Assembly (NCBI GenBank): GCA_965662045.1
Contig: CBFIGE010000005.1
Coordinates: forward strand, 1-64,000
Source: UBA3478 sp965662045
Lineage (GTDB): Bacteria; Bacteroidota; Bacteroidia; Flavobacteriales; Flavobacteriaceae
Direction of reading: 5' to 3'
DNA length: 64,000 nt
In this document: piece by piece, positions 44,783 to 53,763 of the stretch
Layout of the letters: each line of letters opens with the position of its first letter
Numbering within the stretch: position 1 is the first letter of the stretch
The notes under the pieces: model-generated
Seen by the model: only the letters and a program-made list of their open reading frames with translations
What the model was told of the DNA's origin: nothing
Databases searched by the model: none
Position numbers and translations under genes: made by a program

Positions 44783-46524
44783 ATCAAGTATTCAAAGAAA
44801 TTTAATAATATCTCGTCATTTAATTCACGTGGTGTTTTAATCTCTAATAATTTGGGGTGATCCGAAATAGTGTAGAAATTTTTCAAGGCCTGTTCTAGAC
44901 CTTCTTTAGAATCTGTAAAATTATACTTAAATCCAAAATCTTCACTAACAAGTTTGGCATTTCGATTGTGTTGCGTTTCAAAAAATGTTTCAAAGTGCGG
45001 TAAGGCTTTGGTTCCTGGCAAAATTCTAAAAATTCCTCCTCCTTTATTATTCATCAGAATAATTCTAAAATTTGGTTTTATATAATTGCTCCAAAGCGCA
45101 TTGATATCATAAAAAAAGCTCAAATCACCAGTGATTAAAACCACGAGTTTATCTGGGTCCACTTGGTGAGCTCCTATAGCTGTTGATGTACTTCCTTCAA
45201 TACCACTCGTTCCTCTATTGGCGTATACCACGCAAGTTTTATTCAGAGGCATGAGTTGAGAATAGCGCACACTTGAAGAATTTGCCAAATGTAAATCAAT
45301 AGCAAATGGAAGATTTTTTTGAAGTGTGTAAAAAGCCCAAAAATCAGAAAATGGAATTTCAGAGATATAGTCCTCTCGCCTTGCCAAAAAAGTATTTTTC
45401 TTTTCAAGCCAACACCCGCGATAGTCATATTTGCAACGGACTTCTACAATCATGGCTTCAAAAAATTGTTCAGGAGGGCAGTTTAAATGAGTTGTCAAAC
45501 AATAAAAGGTATTCAATGCTTTATTTTTACCCAAATGCCAATGCTCAACTGCCTTATATCTCCTTAGAAAAGTCTTAATTTTTTTAGATACAATCTGTCC
45601 GCCGATTGTTAAGATTAATTCTGGTTGTAAATTTTGAAATTGCTCTTCAATATCAATTCTTTGTTCAATTGGAGCGATAATACTATCAATCGAATTGATA
45701 AAATTATCGTGAAAACAATTTGAGGTTGTTTCTGAAAAGACCAAAACTGATTCGTCATCTGTCAGTTCAAAAAGAAGTTGCTTTTCTAATTCTGAGGGGT
45801 GCCAACCACCGATGATGATCATTTTTTTCTTGTAACTCTTCCACAATTCTCTAATTTCTAAAGAAATCTCAAATGATTGTAAGTCACTCTCAACAGAAAG
45901 CTCTGTTGATTTAAGAATGCTACTAGGTGGATTCTCACCTATTCCATAAAGAGATTCTTCAAATGGAAAGTTTAAATGTACCGGAAGTTGTTTTGAATAA
46001 GACACAGCTATGGCCTTTTGAATAGCTCTAATATTGAACCTTTCAATTTCGTCTTGTGATTTGGTCAATAAGTAAGGTGCAAAAAGTTCAATCTCATTAG
46101 TTGAGTGACATACATCTTGTTGAAGCGCCTCACAAAAAGCGACCAGCTTGTTAAAGACACCATTTTGTTGTATTGTTTGCCCGTCTCCTATATCTATTTT
46201 ATACGATGGACGATCGGCAGATGCAATTATTAGAGGAATTTGGCTGTAATAGGCTTCTGCAACTGCAGGATAATAGTTCAAGAGTGCGCTTCCAGAAGTA
46301 CAGATTAGTATTACTGGTTTTTTCTTTTTTTTGGCTATACCCAAAGCAAAAAATCCTGCTGCCCTTTCGTCTACAATACTATAAGCATTAAAATTGTTGT
46401 TAAGGGTAAAGCTCAATGCAAGTGGAGCATTTCTAGATCCCGGCGATATTACAACGTCTGTGATTTCGTTCTGCTTAGCAAGTTGCATAAATAAATATGC
46501 AGTTGGAATGTTGCTAAAATTCAT
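44779..46524 (-). CDS. menD: SEPHCHC synthase (menaquinone biosynthesis, TPP-dependent)
   Basis: Condenses isochorismate with 2-oxoglutarate using thiamine diphosphate. 581 residues, normal length. N-terminal DVVISPGSRNAPLALSF and CTSGSALLNYYPAV with the catalytic Glu loop, and the C-terminal TPP/Mg motif VLITGDLSFFYDINAL ... NKGGGIFRILPG. Located 32 bp after menF and coupled to cvfB. Confidence 0.95.
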   Translation of the reverse strand: MNFSNIPTAYLFMQLAKQNEITDVVISPGSRNAPLALSFTLNNNFNAYSIVDERAAGFFALGIAKKKKKPVILICTSGSALLNYYPAVAEAYYSQIPLIIASADRPSYKIDIGDGQTIQQNGVFNKLVAFCEALQQDVCHSTNEIELFAPYLLTKSQDEIERFNIRAIQKAIAVSYSKQLPVHLNFPFEESLYGIGENPPSSILKSTELSVESDLQSFEISLEIRELWKSYKKKMIIIGGWHPSELEKQLLFELTDDESVLVFSETTSNCFHDNFINSIDSIIAPIEQRIDIEEQFQNLQPELILTIGGQIVSKKIKTFLRRYKAVEHWHLGKNKALNTFYCLTTHLNCPPEQFFEAMIVEVRCKYDYRGCWLEKKNTFLARREDYISEIPFSDFWAFYTLQKNLPFAIDLHLANSSSVRYSQLMPLNKTCVVYANRGTSGIEGSTSTAIGAHQVDPDKLVVLITGDLSFFYDINALWSNYIKPNFRIILMNNKGGGIFRILPGTKALPHFETFFETQHNRNAKLVSEDFGFKYNFTDSKEGLEQALKNFYTISDHPKLLEIKTPRELNDEILLNFFEYLI

Positions 46525-46556
46525 GATGCAAAGTTAGGGACTACTCCTATCTTCAC

Positions 46557-47588
46557 CTAACTCACATTTAAAATATCTAAGAGCCCCTTGGCTTTTTGAT
46601 TCGTTTCATGAAATTCTTCTGACAGCATTGAACTTTGATTAAGTCCTCCGCCGACAAAGAGTGAAACCTTTGAATCTCTTATTTTCATGCAGCGGAGATT
46701 GACGTAAAAAAATGCGGAACACCCATGAATTATTCCTATGTACCCGGTATACAATTCGCGATTATAGTTTTCGTGCTCTAAAATGAACGCTCTAGCCTTA
46801 TCTCTTGGGAAACCACATACCGCTGAGGTTGGATGTAAAATAGAAACCGCTTCAACTGCTTTTTGATGACTTTCTAATTCTGCCAGAAAATCAGTTTTCA
46901 AATGATAAAGGCGACCGTATTTAAAATTTGTGGTTTGATCTTTATGATAGGAAATCTGATGTTTTTTAAATTGAGTTTCTAATTCATTTTGAACAATTTC
47001 TTGCTCTAAAAGTTCCTTTTCTCTCCATTGAGGTGACTGACCTTCGTCAGCGGTTGTGGTGCCAGCTAAAGCCATGGTTTTCAACTTTGTATCTTTAACT
47101 TCAGCAAGTAACTCAGGAGTTGCTCCTATCCAAATATCAAATAAGGGATGATATAACATATATACAAAAGCATTATCAAATGAGCTCATTAAGTACCTGA
47201 AAAGAGAACACTGATCGACCTTAAGTGTCTGTTCAATTTTTCTAGAAATAACTACTTTTTGATTACCCTCGTTTAAGAACTTTTGAGCCTTTTCAAATAA
47301 TTCTTCATACTGCTGAAAATCTTCCTTAAAAGACTCTGCATTATTAGCTCTCCATGTTTTACGTAGCTCTTTTGAAGCTAAAATGATATGGTGAGAAACA
47401 TCAAACTCTACACCTTGTTTCGTATTGTCAAAAGTTTGCAGTTGTATTTTGCTTTTTAGCTCTTGACCAGAACCTGATTGATAAATATGGACCGTAGTAC
47501 TTTTTGGATGTTTACAAACCAGAATTGGTTGTTTTTCTTTAAAAGCCTTATCCAAACAATCTTCTAATACTCGAGTCGAATAGTTCAT
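46557..47588 (-). CDS. menF: Isochorismate synthase
   Basis: Converts chorismate to isochorismate, the first committed step toward menaquinone. 343 residues of the chorismate-binding fold: FVYMLYHPLFDIWIGATPE (about 145), MALAGTT (about 175), IVQNELETQF (Glu ligand) and TSAVCGFPRDKA (about 255). The N-terminal half is short, as in other Bacteroidota members. A siderophore role is unlikely because men genes flank it on both sides. Starts 8 bp after the thioesterase gene. Confidence 0.93.
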   Translation of the reverse strand: MNYSTRVLEDCLDKAFKEKQPILVCKHPKSTTVHIYQSGSGQELKSKIQLQTFDNTKQGVEFDVSHHIILASKELRKTWRANNAESFKEDFQQYEELFEKAQKFLNEGNQKVVISRKIEQTLKVDQCSLFRYLMSSFDNAFVYMLYHPLFDIWIGATPELLAEVKDTKLKTMALAGTTTADEGQSPQWREKELLEQEIVQNELETQFKKHQISYHKDQTTNFKYGRLYHLKTDFLAELESHQKAVEAVSILHPTSAVCGFPRDKARAFILEHENYNRELYTGYIGIIHGCSAFFYVNLRCMKIRDSKVSLFVGGGLNQSSMLSEEFHETNQKAKGLLDILNVS

Positions 47589-47596
47589 TTAATGAA

Positions 47597-48013
47597 TCAT
47601 CTTCTTTTGAGACATATGGTAGATAGTTTGCACTTTGAGATTAAGCGATTATCCTCATCTCGCACCTCTATATCCCAAAGCTGTAGTGTCTTTCCTTTAT
47701 GCATTAAAACTGCTTTCGCTTGAATCATTCCATAAGTAACACTCTTAAGATGATTTGCAGAGATTTCAATTCCTCGAATCACGGTATCATTAGAACCAAG
47801 AAGCACATGAGATGCGGCACTTCCTACAGTTTCTGCTAATGCAACAGTCGCCCCTCCATGCAAAACACCGTCTGGTTGATGTACTTTTGATGTAACGGGC
47901 ATTGTAGCCGTTAAAAAGTCTTCACCAATATCGACGTATTCAATTTCCAAGGTTTGCATCAAAGTATTTTTACTTGATGCATTCAGTCTTTGCAACACCT
48001 CTACTTTATTCAT
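47597..48013 (-). CDS. menI: DHNA-CoA thioesterase-like hotdog protein
   Basis: Hydrolyses 1,4-dihydroxy-2-naphthoyl-CoA. 138 residues of the PaaI/YdiI group: QPDGVLHGGATVALAETVGSA cut at the catalytic Glu near residue 62 (HGG loop then ALAE), and a GIEISANHL strand, both very close to E. coli YdiI/MenI. The position at the head of the men genes supports this specific role over a general thioesterase. Its start overlaps the upstream secreted-protein gene by 8 bp. Confidence 0.85.
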   Translation of the reverse strand: MNKVEVLQRLNASSKNTLMQTLEIEYVDIGEDFLTATMPVTSKVHQPDGVLHGGATVALAETVGSAASHVLLGSNDTVIRGIEISANHLKSVTYGMIQAKAVLMHKGKTLQLWDIEVRDEDNRLISKCKLSTICLKRR

Positions 48014-48926
48014 TTGTTAATTCTTGATTATCAAGATAGTAAGTAATCACTCTTGTAGTATAATCTAATAGTGGTAACTCTATTTTCTTTACCCAATTTG
48101 GAGGGTCATGTCCATCGAATTGAAAAGAATAACTGACCTTACTTTTATTTCCCTGGCTGTCAGTTTTTTCAATATAATCTAGAACGCCATCAATGTAGTA
48201 AAAATCACTTTGCTCTTCAAGCTCATAATTCTCTTGTTCGACAAGATAAAAGAGCATTTCTGATTTTAGGGTGCCGTCAGATTCAAAAAGCTTTTGTTTT
48301 TTTTCTCCAAATTCATTGGTCGTAATTTCTTCTACAATAAATTTTTCAAGAGTTAATTCATCTTCCTTGTAAACCTTAATAGTCTGTTCCGTGGTGTCAT
48401 TAGATATTACTTTATATACCATAAGGGAATCAACTCTCTCTTCATACACAATTTCGGTAGAATTAGCGATGGATTGAGGTCCACCAATTCTAATGCCAAC
48501 TTCTCTTTGAAGACTATCTAAAACCGTTGTGTAATAACTCATTAAATCACCATCAAAATAGTAGACATATTCAATAAGTTCCTGAACGGAGTCAAGAGGT
48601 TTATAATTGAAAGTGTGATAATAAGTTTTAGTGTAGTCTAAAGAATCCCCTACGAAATACTCAATATTCTTTTGACTTAAGGTGTCGTTTACAAAATGAA
48701 AGCTTATGTTTTCATATTCTTTTTCTCCATAAGATGTTTTGGCATTAGTCAGTGTACCCTCTGGATTGAACTCCAACAGTATAATGCCGAACTTAGTGAA
48801 CAACTCACAACTTTTCACGGGGCCGACCAAGTCATAATCTGCAGTGGTTAGGGTAAAGAAATTTTTTTGACCATAACCATAAGTCATAAATACTATTATA
48901 AACCATAAAGACCACCACGCTCTCAT
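48006..48926 (-). CDS. Secreted protein of unknown function
   Basis: 306 residues: signal peptide MRAWWSLWFIIVFMTYGYGQ, then a repetitive all-beta chain with Tyr- and Asp/Glu-rich strands (KTYYHTFNYKPLDSVQELIE, LKSEMLFYLVEQEN) reminiscent of RHS/YD-like repeats seen in lone flavobacterial envelope proteins. No catalytic motif. Sits between the hydroxyproline genes (14 bp) and menI (8-bp overlap), so it is transcriptionally linked to both although unrelated to either by sequence. I do not recognise the family. Confidence 0.7.
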   Translation of the reverse strand: MRAWWSLWFIIVFMTYGYGQKNFFTLTTADYDLVGPVKSCELFTKFGIILLEFNPEGTLTNAKTSYGEKEYENISFHFVNDTLSQKNIEYFVGDSLDYTKTYYHTFNYKPLDSVQELIEYVYYFDGDLMSYYTTVLDSLQREVGIRIGGPQSIANSTEIVYEERVDSLMVYKVISNDTTEQTIKVYKEDELTLEKFIVEEITTNEFGEKKQKLFESDGTLKSEMLFYLVEQENYELEEQSDFYYIDGVLDYIEKTDSQGNKSKVSYSFQFDGHDPPNWVKKIELPLLDYTTRVITYYLDNQELTNE

Positions 48927-48940
48927 AATGTAAAATTAGC

Positions 48941-50206
48941 CTAAAAACGATTGAGGGCAAAGGGAGACATGGATATTTCTGTTTTCTGTTCCAATAAAAC
49001 AGCTGTGGTCAACTTTCCTGCAGCCGGTCCAATACTCCATCCCATCATAGCACCACCAGTATTGACAACAATACGAGGGTCTTTAGAAGCACCTATATAC
49101 GGAAGACCATCAGGAGACAATGGCCGAAGACCACATCGAGCTTCATTGAGCTTAAAATCAGCGATTGAAAGGCCTTGGTAGTAATGTTTGGCGGACTCCG
49201 CGATAGCTGAAACCCTGAGTTTATTGATGCTGTGATTAATTCCAGAGAGCTCCATGGTACCTGAAAAACGAATTCTATCTTCAAAAGGACTTACGGCCAC
49301 CTTAGATTCTAATAAAAGTGCTGGGAATCTAATATGGTTTGATTTAGAGGTTTGAATCGCATACCCCTTACCCGCTTCTAATAAAATAGAATCTCCAACT
49401 GATTTTAATAAAAAGTTAGCTTGAGCACCTGCAGTAACAACTACCTTATCGCAGTTGTGTACTTTGCCATATCCGGTTTGAACATTTACAGCAGTTTTTT
49501 TTAAATGAATTGCCTCTACTTTATTTTCAACTAATTTGAAATTTTGATGTGACATCAGGTAAGCCCACATTTTTGACATGAATTCTATGGGATTAGTGCT
49601 CACATCGCTGTAATAGCGCACTGCTCCTAAAACTGAATTATGAATATGTGGTTCTATTTTCTTTAAAGCCTCGTAATCGAGTTGTTCTGACTTTATGCCA
49701 AATTCAGAAGCCCTATGTGAAACTTCAAGCTCCTCATCTCCTACTTCTTTGGTTTTGTACATCATCAATAATCCCTTATCTCTGTATTGAAAATCTCCAA
49801 TTTCATTGGAACTCAATATTTCTTGAAAAAGTTCTTTGCTGTAGAGATTAATCTGTGCAATTTCTGGTATGGCATAGTCGACATGCTTATTATTTGAATA
49901 CTTAGCGAAGTTCAATCCCCATTTCATCAAATTTGTACTTAAACGAGGTTTGATGTAAAAAGGACTTTTTCGTTGAAACATCATCTTAAGTCCAGATGCA
50001 AATAAACTAGGAGAAGATAATGGAATGATATGACTTGGTGTCAAATATCCAGCATTCACATAAGAAGCTCCAAATGGGACTTCTTTTTCATTTTCTTTAT
50101 TTGGTTTGTAAGGCTCGTATAATTCAACTTGAACTCCTGCTTTTACTAAATAATATGAGGTACACAGTCCACTTATTCCACCTCCAATTACTGCTACCTT
50201 CATCAT
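48941..50206 (-). CDS. FAD-dependent D-amino-acid dehydrogenase, probably D-hydroxyproline dehydrogenase
   Basis: Oxidises cis-4-hydroxy-D-proline to 1-pyrroline-4-hydroxy-2-carboxylate. 421 residues, DadA-like: N-terminal Rossmann VAVIGGGISGLCTSYYL (residues 4-20), VVVTAGAQANFLL at about 255, and GLRPLSPDGLPYIG plus NTGGAMMGWSIGPAAGK at the C-terminus, the FAD-closing motif. Lies 6 bp after the epimerase in the hydroxyproline set. Two adjacent ATGs (50206 and 50203) are possible starts. Substrate is inferred from neighbours. Confidence 0.88.
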   Translation of the reverse strand: MMKVAVIGGGISGLCTSYYLVKAGVQVELYEPYKPNKENEKEVPFGASYVNAGYLTPSHIIPLSSPSLFASGLKMMFQRKSPFYIKPRLSTNLMKWGLNFAKYSNNKHVDYAIPEIAQINLYSKELFQEILSSNEIGDFQYRDKGLLMMYKTKEVGDEELEVSHRASEFGIKSEQLDYEALKKIEPHIHNSVLGAVRYYSDVSTNPIEFMSKMWAYLMSHQNFKLVENKVEAIHLKKTAVNVQTGYGKVHNCDKVVVTAGAQANFLLKSVGDSILLEAGKGYAIQTSKSNHIRFPALLLESKVAVSPFEDRIRFSGTMELSGINHSINKLRVSAIAESAKHYYQGLSIADFKLNEARCGLRPLSPDGLPYIGASKDPRIVVNTGGAMMGWSIGPAAGKLTTAVLLEQKTEISMSPFALNRF

Positions 50207-50212
50207 ACTGCA

Positions 50213-51211
50213 CTATAACACCTGAAATCCAAAGGCATATGGATCGTCATCAGGATTAATCGTTATGATATTTTCGCCGTAGCATTTGGCCCATCCCTTT
50301 ATTGAAGGAATAATTGCATCGTAATCTCCCACTTTGGTCTCAGAAACGATTTCACCCTCAAATGTGGAGTTAATGATACTCTCATGAATAAATTGACCTC
50401 CTTTTTTTAACTTTCCTTTACTGAACCACTGAGCCATACGCGCTGAAGTACCGGTACCACAGGGAGATCTGTCGATAGCTTTATCACCATAAAATACCGC
50501 ATTTCGAGCCGTTGCTCCTTCAGATGGAACTCCCGTCCATAACACATGAGAAACCCCATGTATAGAATCATCTTCTGGATGCATGAATCGATCAGGATAA
50601 TCTGCGTTAATTTGTGCTCTTATTCTTTTAGCGTGCAAAATCAAATCAGATGCTGAAAAATGCTCCAAACCTTTAAAATTGGGCTGAGGGTCAAATATGG
50701 CATAAAAATTTCCGCCATAAGAAACATCAAATTGCAGCTTACCTAAGTATTCATCTGTGATAGTCAATGCCTCTGAATGCAAGAAACTAGCAACGTTTTC
50801 AATTTTCACCCAATCTACTTTACCAGCATTCATCTCATAATTGACTTGAATCATTCCTGCTGGAACTTCAATTCGCAACCTTCCCTCATTTTTAGGTTTA
50901 ATTATACCGTTCTCTAAACCTAAAGTTACCGTACCTATGGTACCATGTCCGCACATGGGTAGACAGCCGCTAGTCTCAATGAACAAGATGCCAAAATCGA
51001 CCTCTTCATTAATACTTGGATAAATAAAACTACCGCTCATCATGTCGTGACCTCGTGGTTCAAACATCAATCCTCTGCGAATGTGATCGTGGTTTTGTAC
51101 AAAATCAATACGCTTTTCAGACATTCGCTCTCCTTTTAAATCTGGATGATTATTTGTAACTAAACGAACAGGGTTTCCGCAAGTGTGTCCGTCAAAACAT
51201 TTGAATTTCAT
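50213..51211 (-). CDS. 4-Hydroxyproline epimerase (proline racemase family)
   Basis: Epimerises trans-4-hydroxy-L-proline to cis-4-hydroxy-D-proline. 332 residues with both catalytic cysteines: Cys87 in LPMCGHGTIG and Cys251 in DRSPCGTGTSA. Presence of both distinguishes racemases/epimerases from the trans-3-hydroxyproline dehydratases, where one is Thr. The N-terminus MKFKCFDGHTCGNPVRLV is typical. Overlaps the dehydrogenase gene upstream by 4 bp. Confidence 0.93.
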   Translation of the reverse strand: MKFKCFDGHTCGNPVRLVTNNHPDLKGERMSEKRIDFVQNHDHIRRGLMFEPRGHDMMSGSFIYPSINEEVDFGILFIETSGCLPMCGHGTIGTVTLGLENGIIKPKNEGRLRIEVPAGMIQVNYEMNAGKVDWVKIENVASFLHSEALTITDEYLGKLQFDVSYGGNFYAIFDPQPNFKGLEHFSASDLILHAKRIRAQINADYPDRFMHPEDDSIHGVSHVLWTGVPSEGATARNAVFYGDKAIDRSPCGTGTSARMAQWFSKGKLKKGGQFIHESIINSTFEGEIVSETKVGDYDAIIPSIKGWAKCYGENIITINPDDDPYAFGFQVL

Positions 51212-52803
51212 TTGATAGATTCATTGTTAAAATTAGAATTCACCCTTCTCATTTTCATTTCATTATTCTTATTATGCAGTGCCTTTGGCAGCAGGGTTTC
51301 TGGACAGTTCTGATAACTCAAAGGACGCAGCCATCGCTGAATGCTATCCACCCCAACTGCAGTATACCTAGGATCAGTAGTTGAAGGGTAAGGTCCGCCG
51401 TGGAGCATAGATTCACATACCTCTACTCCAGTTGGCACCCCGTTAAAAATTATACGGCCCACCTTGTGCGTAAGCATCTTTATTTCGCGTTCAAATGCCT
51501 TGAATTCAACATCCTCTCCTAATATAGAACCTGTTAATTGTCCCTCAAGTGAGCAAATCAAATTAAATAAGTCTTCAGTGTCTTCTAACTCGATAATTAG
51601 TGAAAAAACACCAAACACTTCCTCGTGCAGTTCTGGGTTATCGATAAAGGTCTTTGCGCTAACTTTTGCCAACACTTTTTCTCCATTAATATGGTTTTCT
51701 GCAGTATTGACTGCAGAGGTTCCTGACAATAACTGCACTCCTTTTTGCATAAGCAAATTGGCTTTGTTGTTTTGAAAGTTTTTAAAAATTGAAGGGTGTA
51801 ACATGCAACTATCTCCTGTTTCAGCTAGTGATTGTATCAAATCAGAAATAAAGGCTTCGCTATTTTCATCTTTAAAGAGGATTAGTAGTCCTGGATTGGT
51901 GCAAAATTGTCCTGCAGCGAGTGCCATTGAAGTAGCAATTGAAAAAGACCAATTCACTTTGTTTTCAACTGCCTTTGGTAAAATAATTACGGGATTGACT
52001 GAACCCATCTCAGCAAAAACAGGTATAGGAATTTTACGTTTTGACGCCAAGTCAAATAAGGCTCTACCTCCTTTTAAACTACCAGTGAAACCCACACCTT
52101 TAATTGCGGGGTGCGAGACTAAAATTTGGCCTTCTTTATGGGAGTTTGAATTGAGATGTGAAAAAACACCCTCAGGCATTTCGGTCAATTTTGCCGCCTT
52201 TAAAATGGCTAATGCGACTAAACTAGAGGTTGCCGCGTGCATAGGATGCGCTTTAAGAACTACGGCACAACCTGCAGCCAAGGCAGAAGCTGTATCACCT
52301 CCTGCGGTAGAATAGGCTAAAGGAAAATTACTAGAACCAAAAACAGCTATGGGTCCAATTGGAATACTGAGCTTTCGCAAATCTGGTTTTGGCATGGGTT
52401 GGCGATCTTCATCTGCCGTATCAATCTTCAAGTTCAGATGTTCTTCTTTTCTAACATGATTGGCATAAGACCTTAACTGAAAACATGTTCTACCGAATTC
52501 ACCATTCGCTCTTCCTTCGGGCAGACCACTTTCACTGCAATAGACTTTTACAATATCTTCCTTAATTGCTTCCATTTCAACGGCTATAGCCTCTAAAAAG
52601 GCAGCTCGTTTAGAACCACTTAATTCCGCATAGTCATAAAAGGCTTTTTCTGCCAGTTCAGCAGCACTATTTACCTCGTCTTCAGTGGCAGTATAGAGGG
52701 TATACTGATTGTCTTTTAATTTATTTGGATTAAGTGTTGAAAATGAACTTCCGAGTTGACTCGTTTGAAATCCTATATAGTTAGGGCCTATTTGATCAAT
52801 CAT
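51208..52803 (-). CDS. 2,5-Dioxovalerate (2-oxoglutarate semialdehyde) dehydrogenase
   Basis: Last step of hydroxyproline breakdown: oxidises 2-oxoglutarate semialdehyde to 2-oxoglutarate with NAD(P). 531 residues of the aldehyde dehydrogenase fold: GVGFTGSLKGGRAL (cofactor loop), VFAEMGSVNPVI (general-base Glu, about 266) and AGQFCTNPG (nucleophile Cys, about 300). The EMGS-N and GQFCTNPG forms are typical of the KGSADH group. Four-bp overlap with the epimerase gene downstream. Confidence 0.92.
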   Translation of the reverse strand: MIDQIGPNYIGFQTSQLGSSFSTLNPNKLKDNQYTLYTATEDEVNSAAELAEKAFYDYAELSGSKRAAFLEAIAVEMEAIKEDIVKVYCSESGLPEGRANGEFGRTCFQLRSYANHVRKEEHLNLKIDTADEDRQPMPKPDLRKLSIPIGPIAVFGSSNFPLAYSTAGGDTASALAAGCAVVLKAHPMHAATSSLVALAILKAAKLTEMPEGVFSHLNSNSHKEGQILVSHPAIKGVGFTGSLKGGRALFDLASKRKIPIPVFAEMGSVNPVIILPKAVENKVNWSFSIATSMALAAGQFCTNPGLLILFKDENSEAFISDLIQSLAETGDSCMLHPSIFKNFQNNKANLLMQKGVQLLSGTSAVNTAENHINGEKVLAKVSAKTFIDNPELHEEVFGVFSLIIELEDTEDLFNLICSLEGQLTGSILGEDVEFKAFEREIKMLTHKVGRIIFNGVPTGVEVCESMLHGGPYPSTTDPRYTAVGVDSIQRWLRPLSYQNCPETLLPKALHNKNNEMKMRRVNSNFNNESIK

Positions 52804-52806
52804 GAT

Positions 52807-53700
52807 TTATAATTTAGGTCGTATTTGAAGTTGTTGTTCGATGATCTGAAGTACTTCTTCTCTTCGCGCCCCTATTAAATTTAACCTTGGTGGTCGAACA
52901 ATTTCGCTTCCTAAACCTGTGGCCACTTCTGCTAATTTAATGTTTTGAACTAACTGTGGATCAATATCTAATTCTAACAGTGGCATAAACCAACGATAGA
53001 GTGCTCTCGATGTTTCTATATCTCCATTTCGTGCAGCATTATAAATCGCGACCGTTTCATTGGGGAATGCACAAACTAAACCTGCTACCCATCCGTCAGC
53101 TCCTAAGAGCAAACTTTCTAAAGCTAAGGTGTCTACCCCACATAAAATAGAAAGATCATCTCCAAATGCATTTCTGAGTCTTGTCACATTAGATACATCA
53201 CGCGTTGACTCTTTGACGGCCTTTACATTTTGAAATTTTAGCAAGTGCTCAAACATCTCAATGCTAACCTCGATTTTGTAGTCTACTGGGTTGTTGTAAA
53301 TCATAATGGGCAAGTTTGTGCTATTGGCAATTGTTTCGAAATAGACCAAGGTTTCATGATCCGTAGATTTATAACGCATTGGTGGAAGAACCATTAAACC
53401 ATCTGCACCATGCTTTTCAGCGAGTTGAGCGGCTATAATGGCATTTTTAGTTGAAGATTCTGCAATGTTCATCACTACAGGACAACGCCCATTACTCACC
53501 TCTTTAACAAATACAAGCAGCTCATTTTTTTCGTCTTGTTCTAATGTACTGACTTCGCCAAGACTTCCGGCCAAAATAATTCCATGGACTCCAGCGTCTA
53601 TTTGAGCCTCTGTATTTTTTTCAATGAGCTTAAAATCAAGACTTAAATCTTCATTGAATTTGGTCGTTACAGCGGGCATTACCCCTTTCCATTGCATCAT
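52807..53700 (-). CDS. DapA-superfamily lyase, probably 1-pyrroline-4-hydroxy-2-carboxylate deaminase
   Basis: Class I aldolase-like enzyme that in hydroxyproline operons removes ammonia from 1-pyrroline-4-hydroxy-2-carboxylate to give 2-oxoglutarate semialdehyde. 297 residues with the Schiff-base Lys in NVKAVKESTRD (about 162), Tyr in PIMIYNNP (about 133) and GSLGEVSTL at about 45. The ATG at 53700 (or the next at 53697) is used because homology starts at WKGVMPAVTTKF; longer forms cross into the M28 gene promoter. First gene of the hydroxyproline set, 3 bp before the dehydrogenase. Confidence 0.9.
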   Translation of the reverse strand: MMQWKGVMPAVTTKFNEDLSLDFKLIEKNTEAQIDAGVHGIILAGSLGEVSTLEQDEKNELLVFVKEVSNGRCPVVMNIAESSTKNAIIAAQLAEKHGADGLMVLPPMRYKSTDHETLVYFETIANSTNLPIMIYNNPVDYKIEVSIEMFEHLLKFQNVKAVKESTRDVSNVTRLRNAFGDDLSILCGVDTLALESLLLGADGWVAGLVCAFPNETVAIYNAARNGDIETSRALYRWFMPLLELDIDPQLVQNIKLAEVATGLGSEIVRPPRLNLIGARREEVLQIIEQQLQIRPKL

Positions 53701-53721
53701 GTGTAAAATTTTATCAAAAGG

Positions 53722-53736
53722 TACTATTTTATAGTA
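53722..53736. promoter_or_regulatory. Inverted repeat TACTAT-N3-ATAGTA between divergent genes, candidate operator
   Basis: Exact 6-bp arms around TTT, centred in the 63-bp space between the hydroxyproline set (minus) and the M28 peptidase (plus). The right arm touches the -7-like box at 53735. It is AT-rich, so chance occurrence is possible. Confidence 0.35.
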
Positions 53737-53742
53737 TTTTTG
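53735..53742 (+). promoter_or_regulatory. Candidate -7 box of the M28 peptidase gene
   Basis: TATTTTTG matches TAnnTTTG and ends 21 bp before the ATG at 53764. No clear TTG at -33. Confidence 0.35.
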
Positions 53743-53763
53743 AAAAATGCACATTACGAAATT

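Noticed and set aside
51803..52315. 170-codon open frame on the plus strand inside the dehydrogenase gene
   Set aside because: Antisense to a well-supported ALDH; composition looks like a mirror of the coding strand and no motif is seen. The same holds for the antisense frames at 22824-23258 and 25984-26388.
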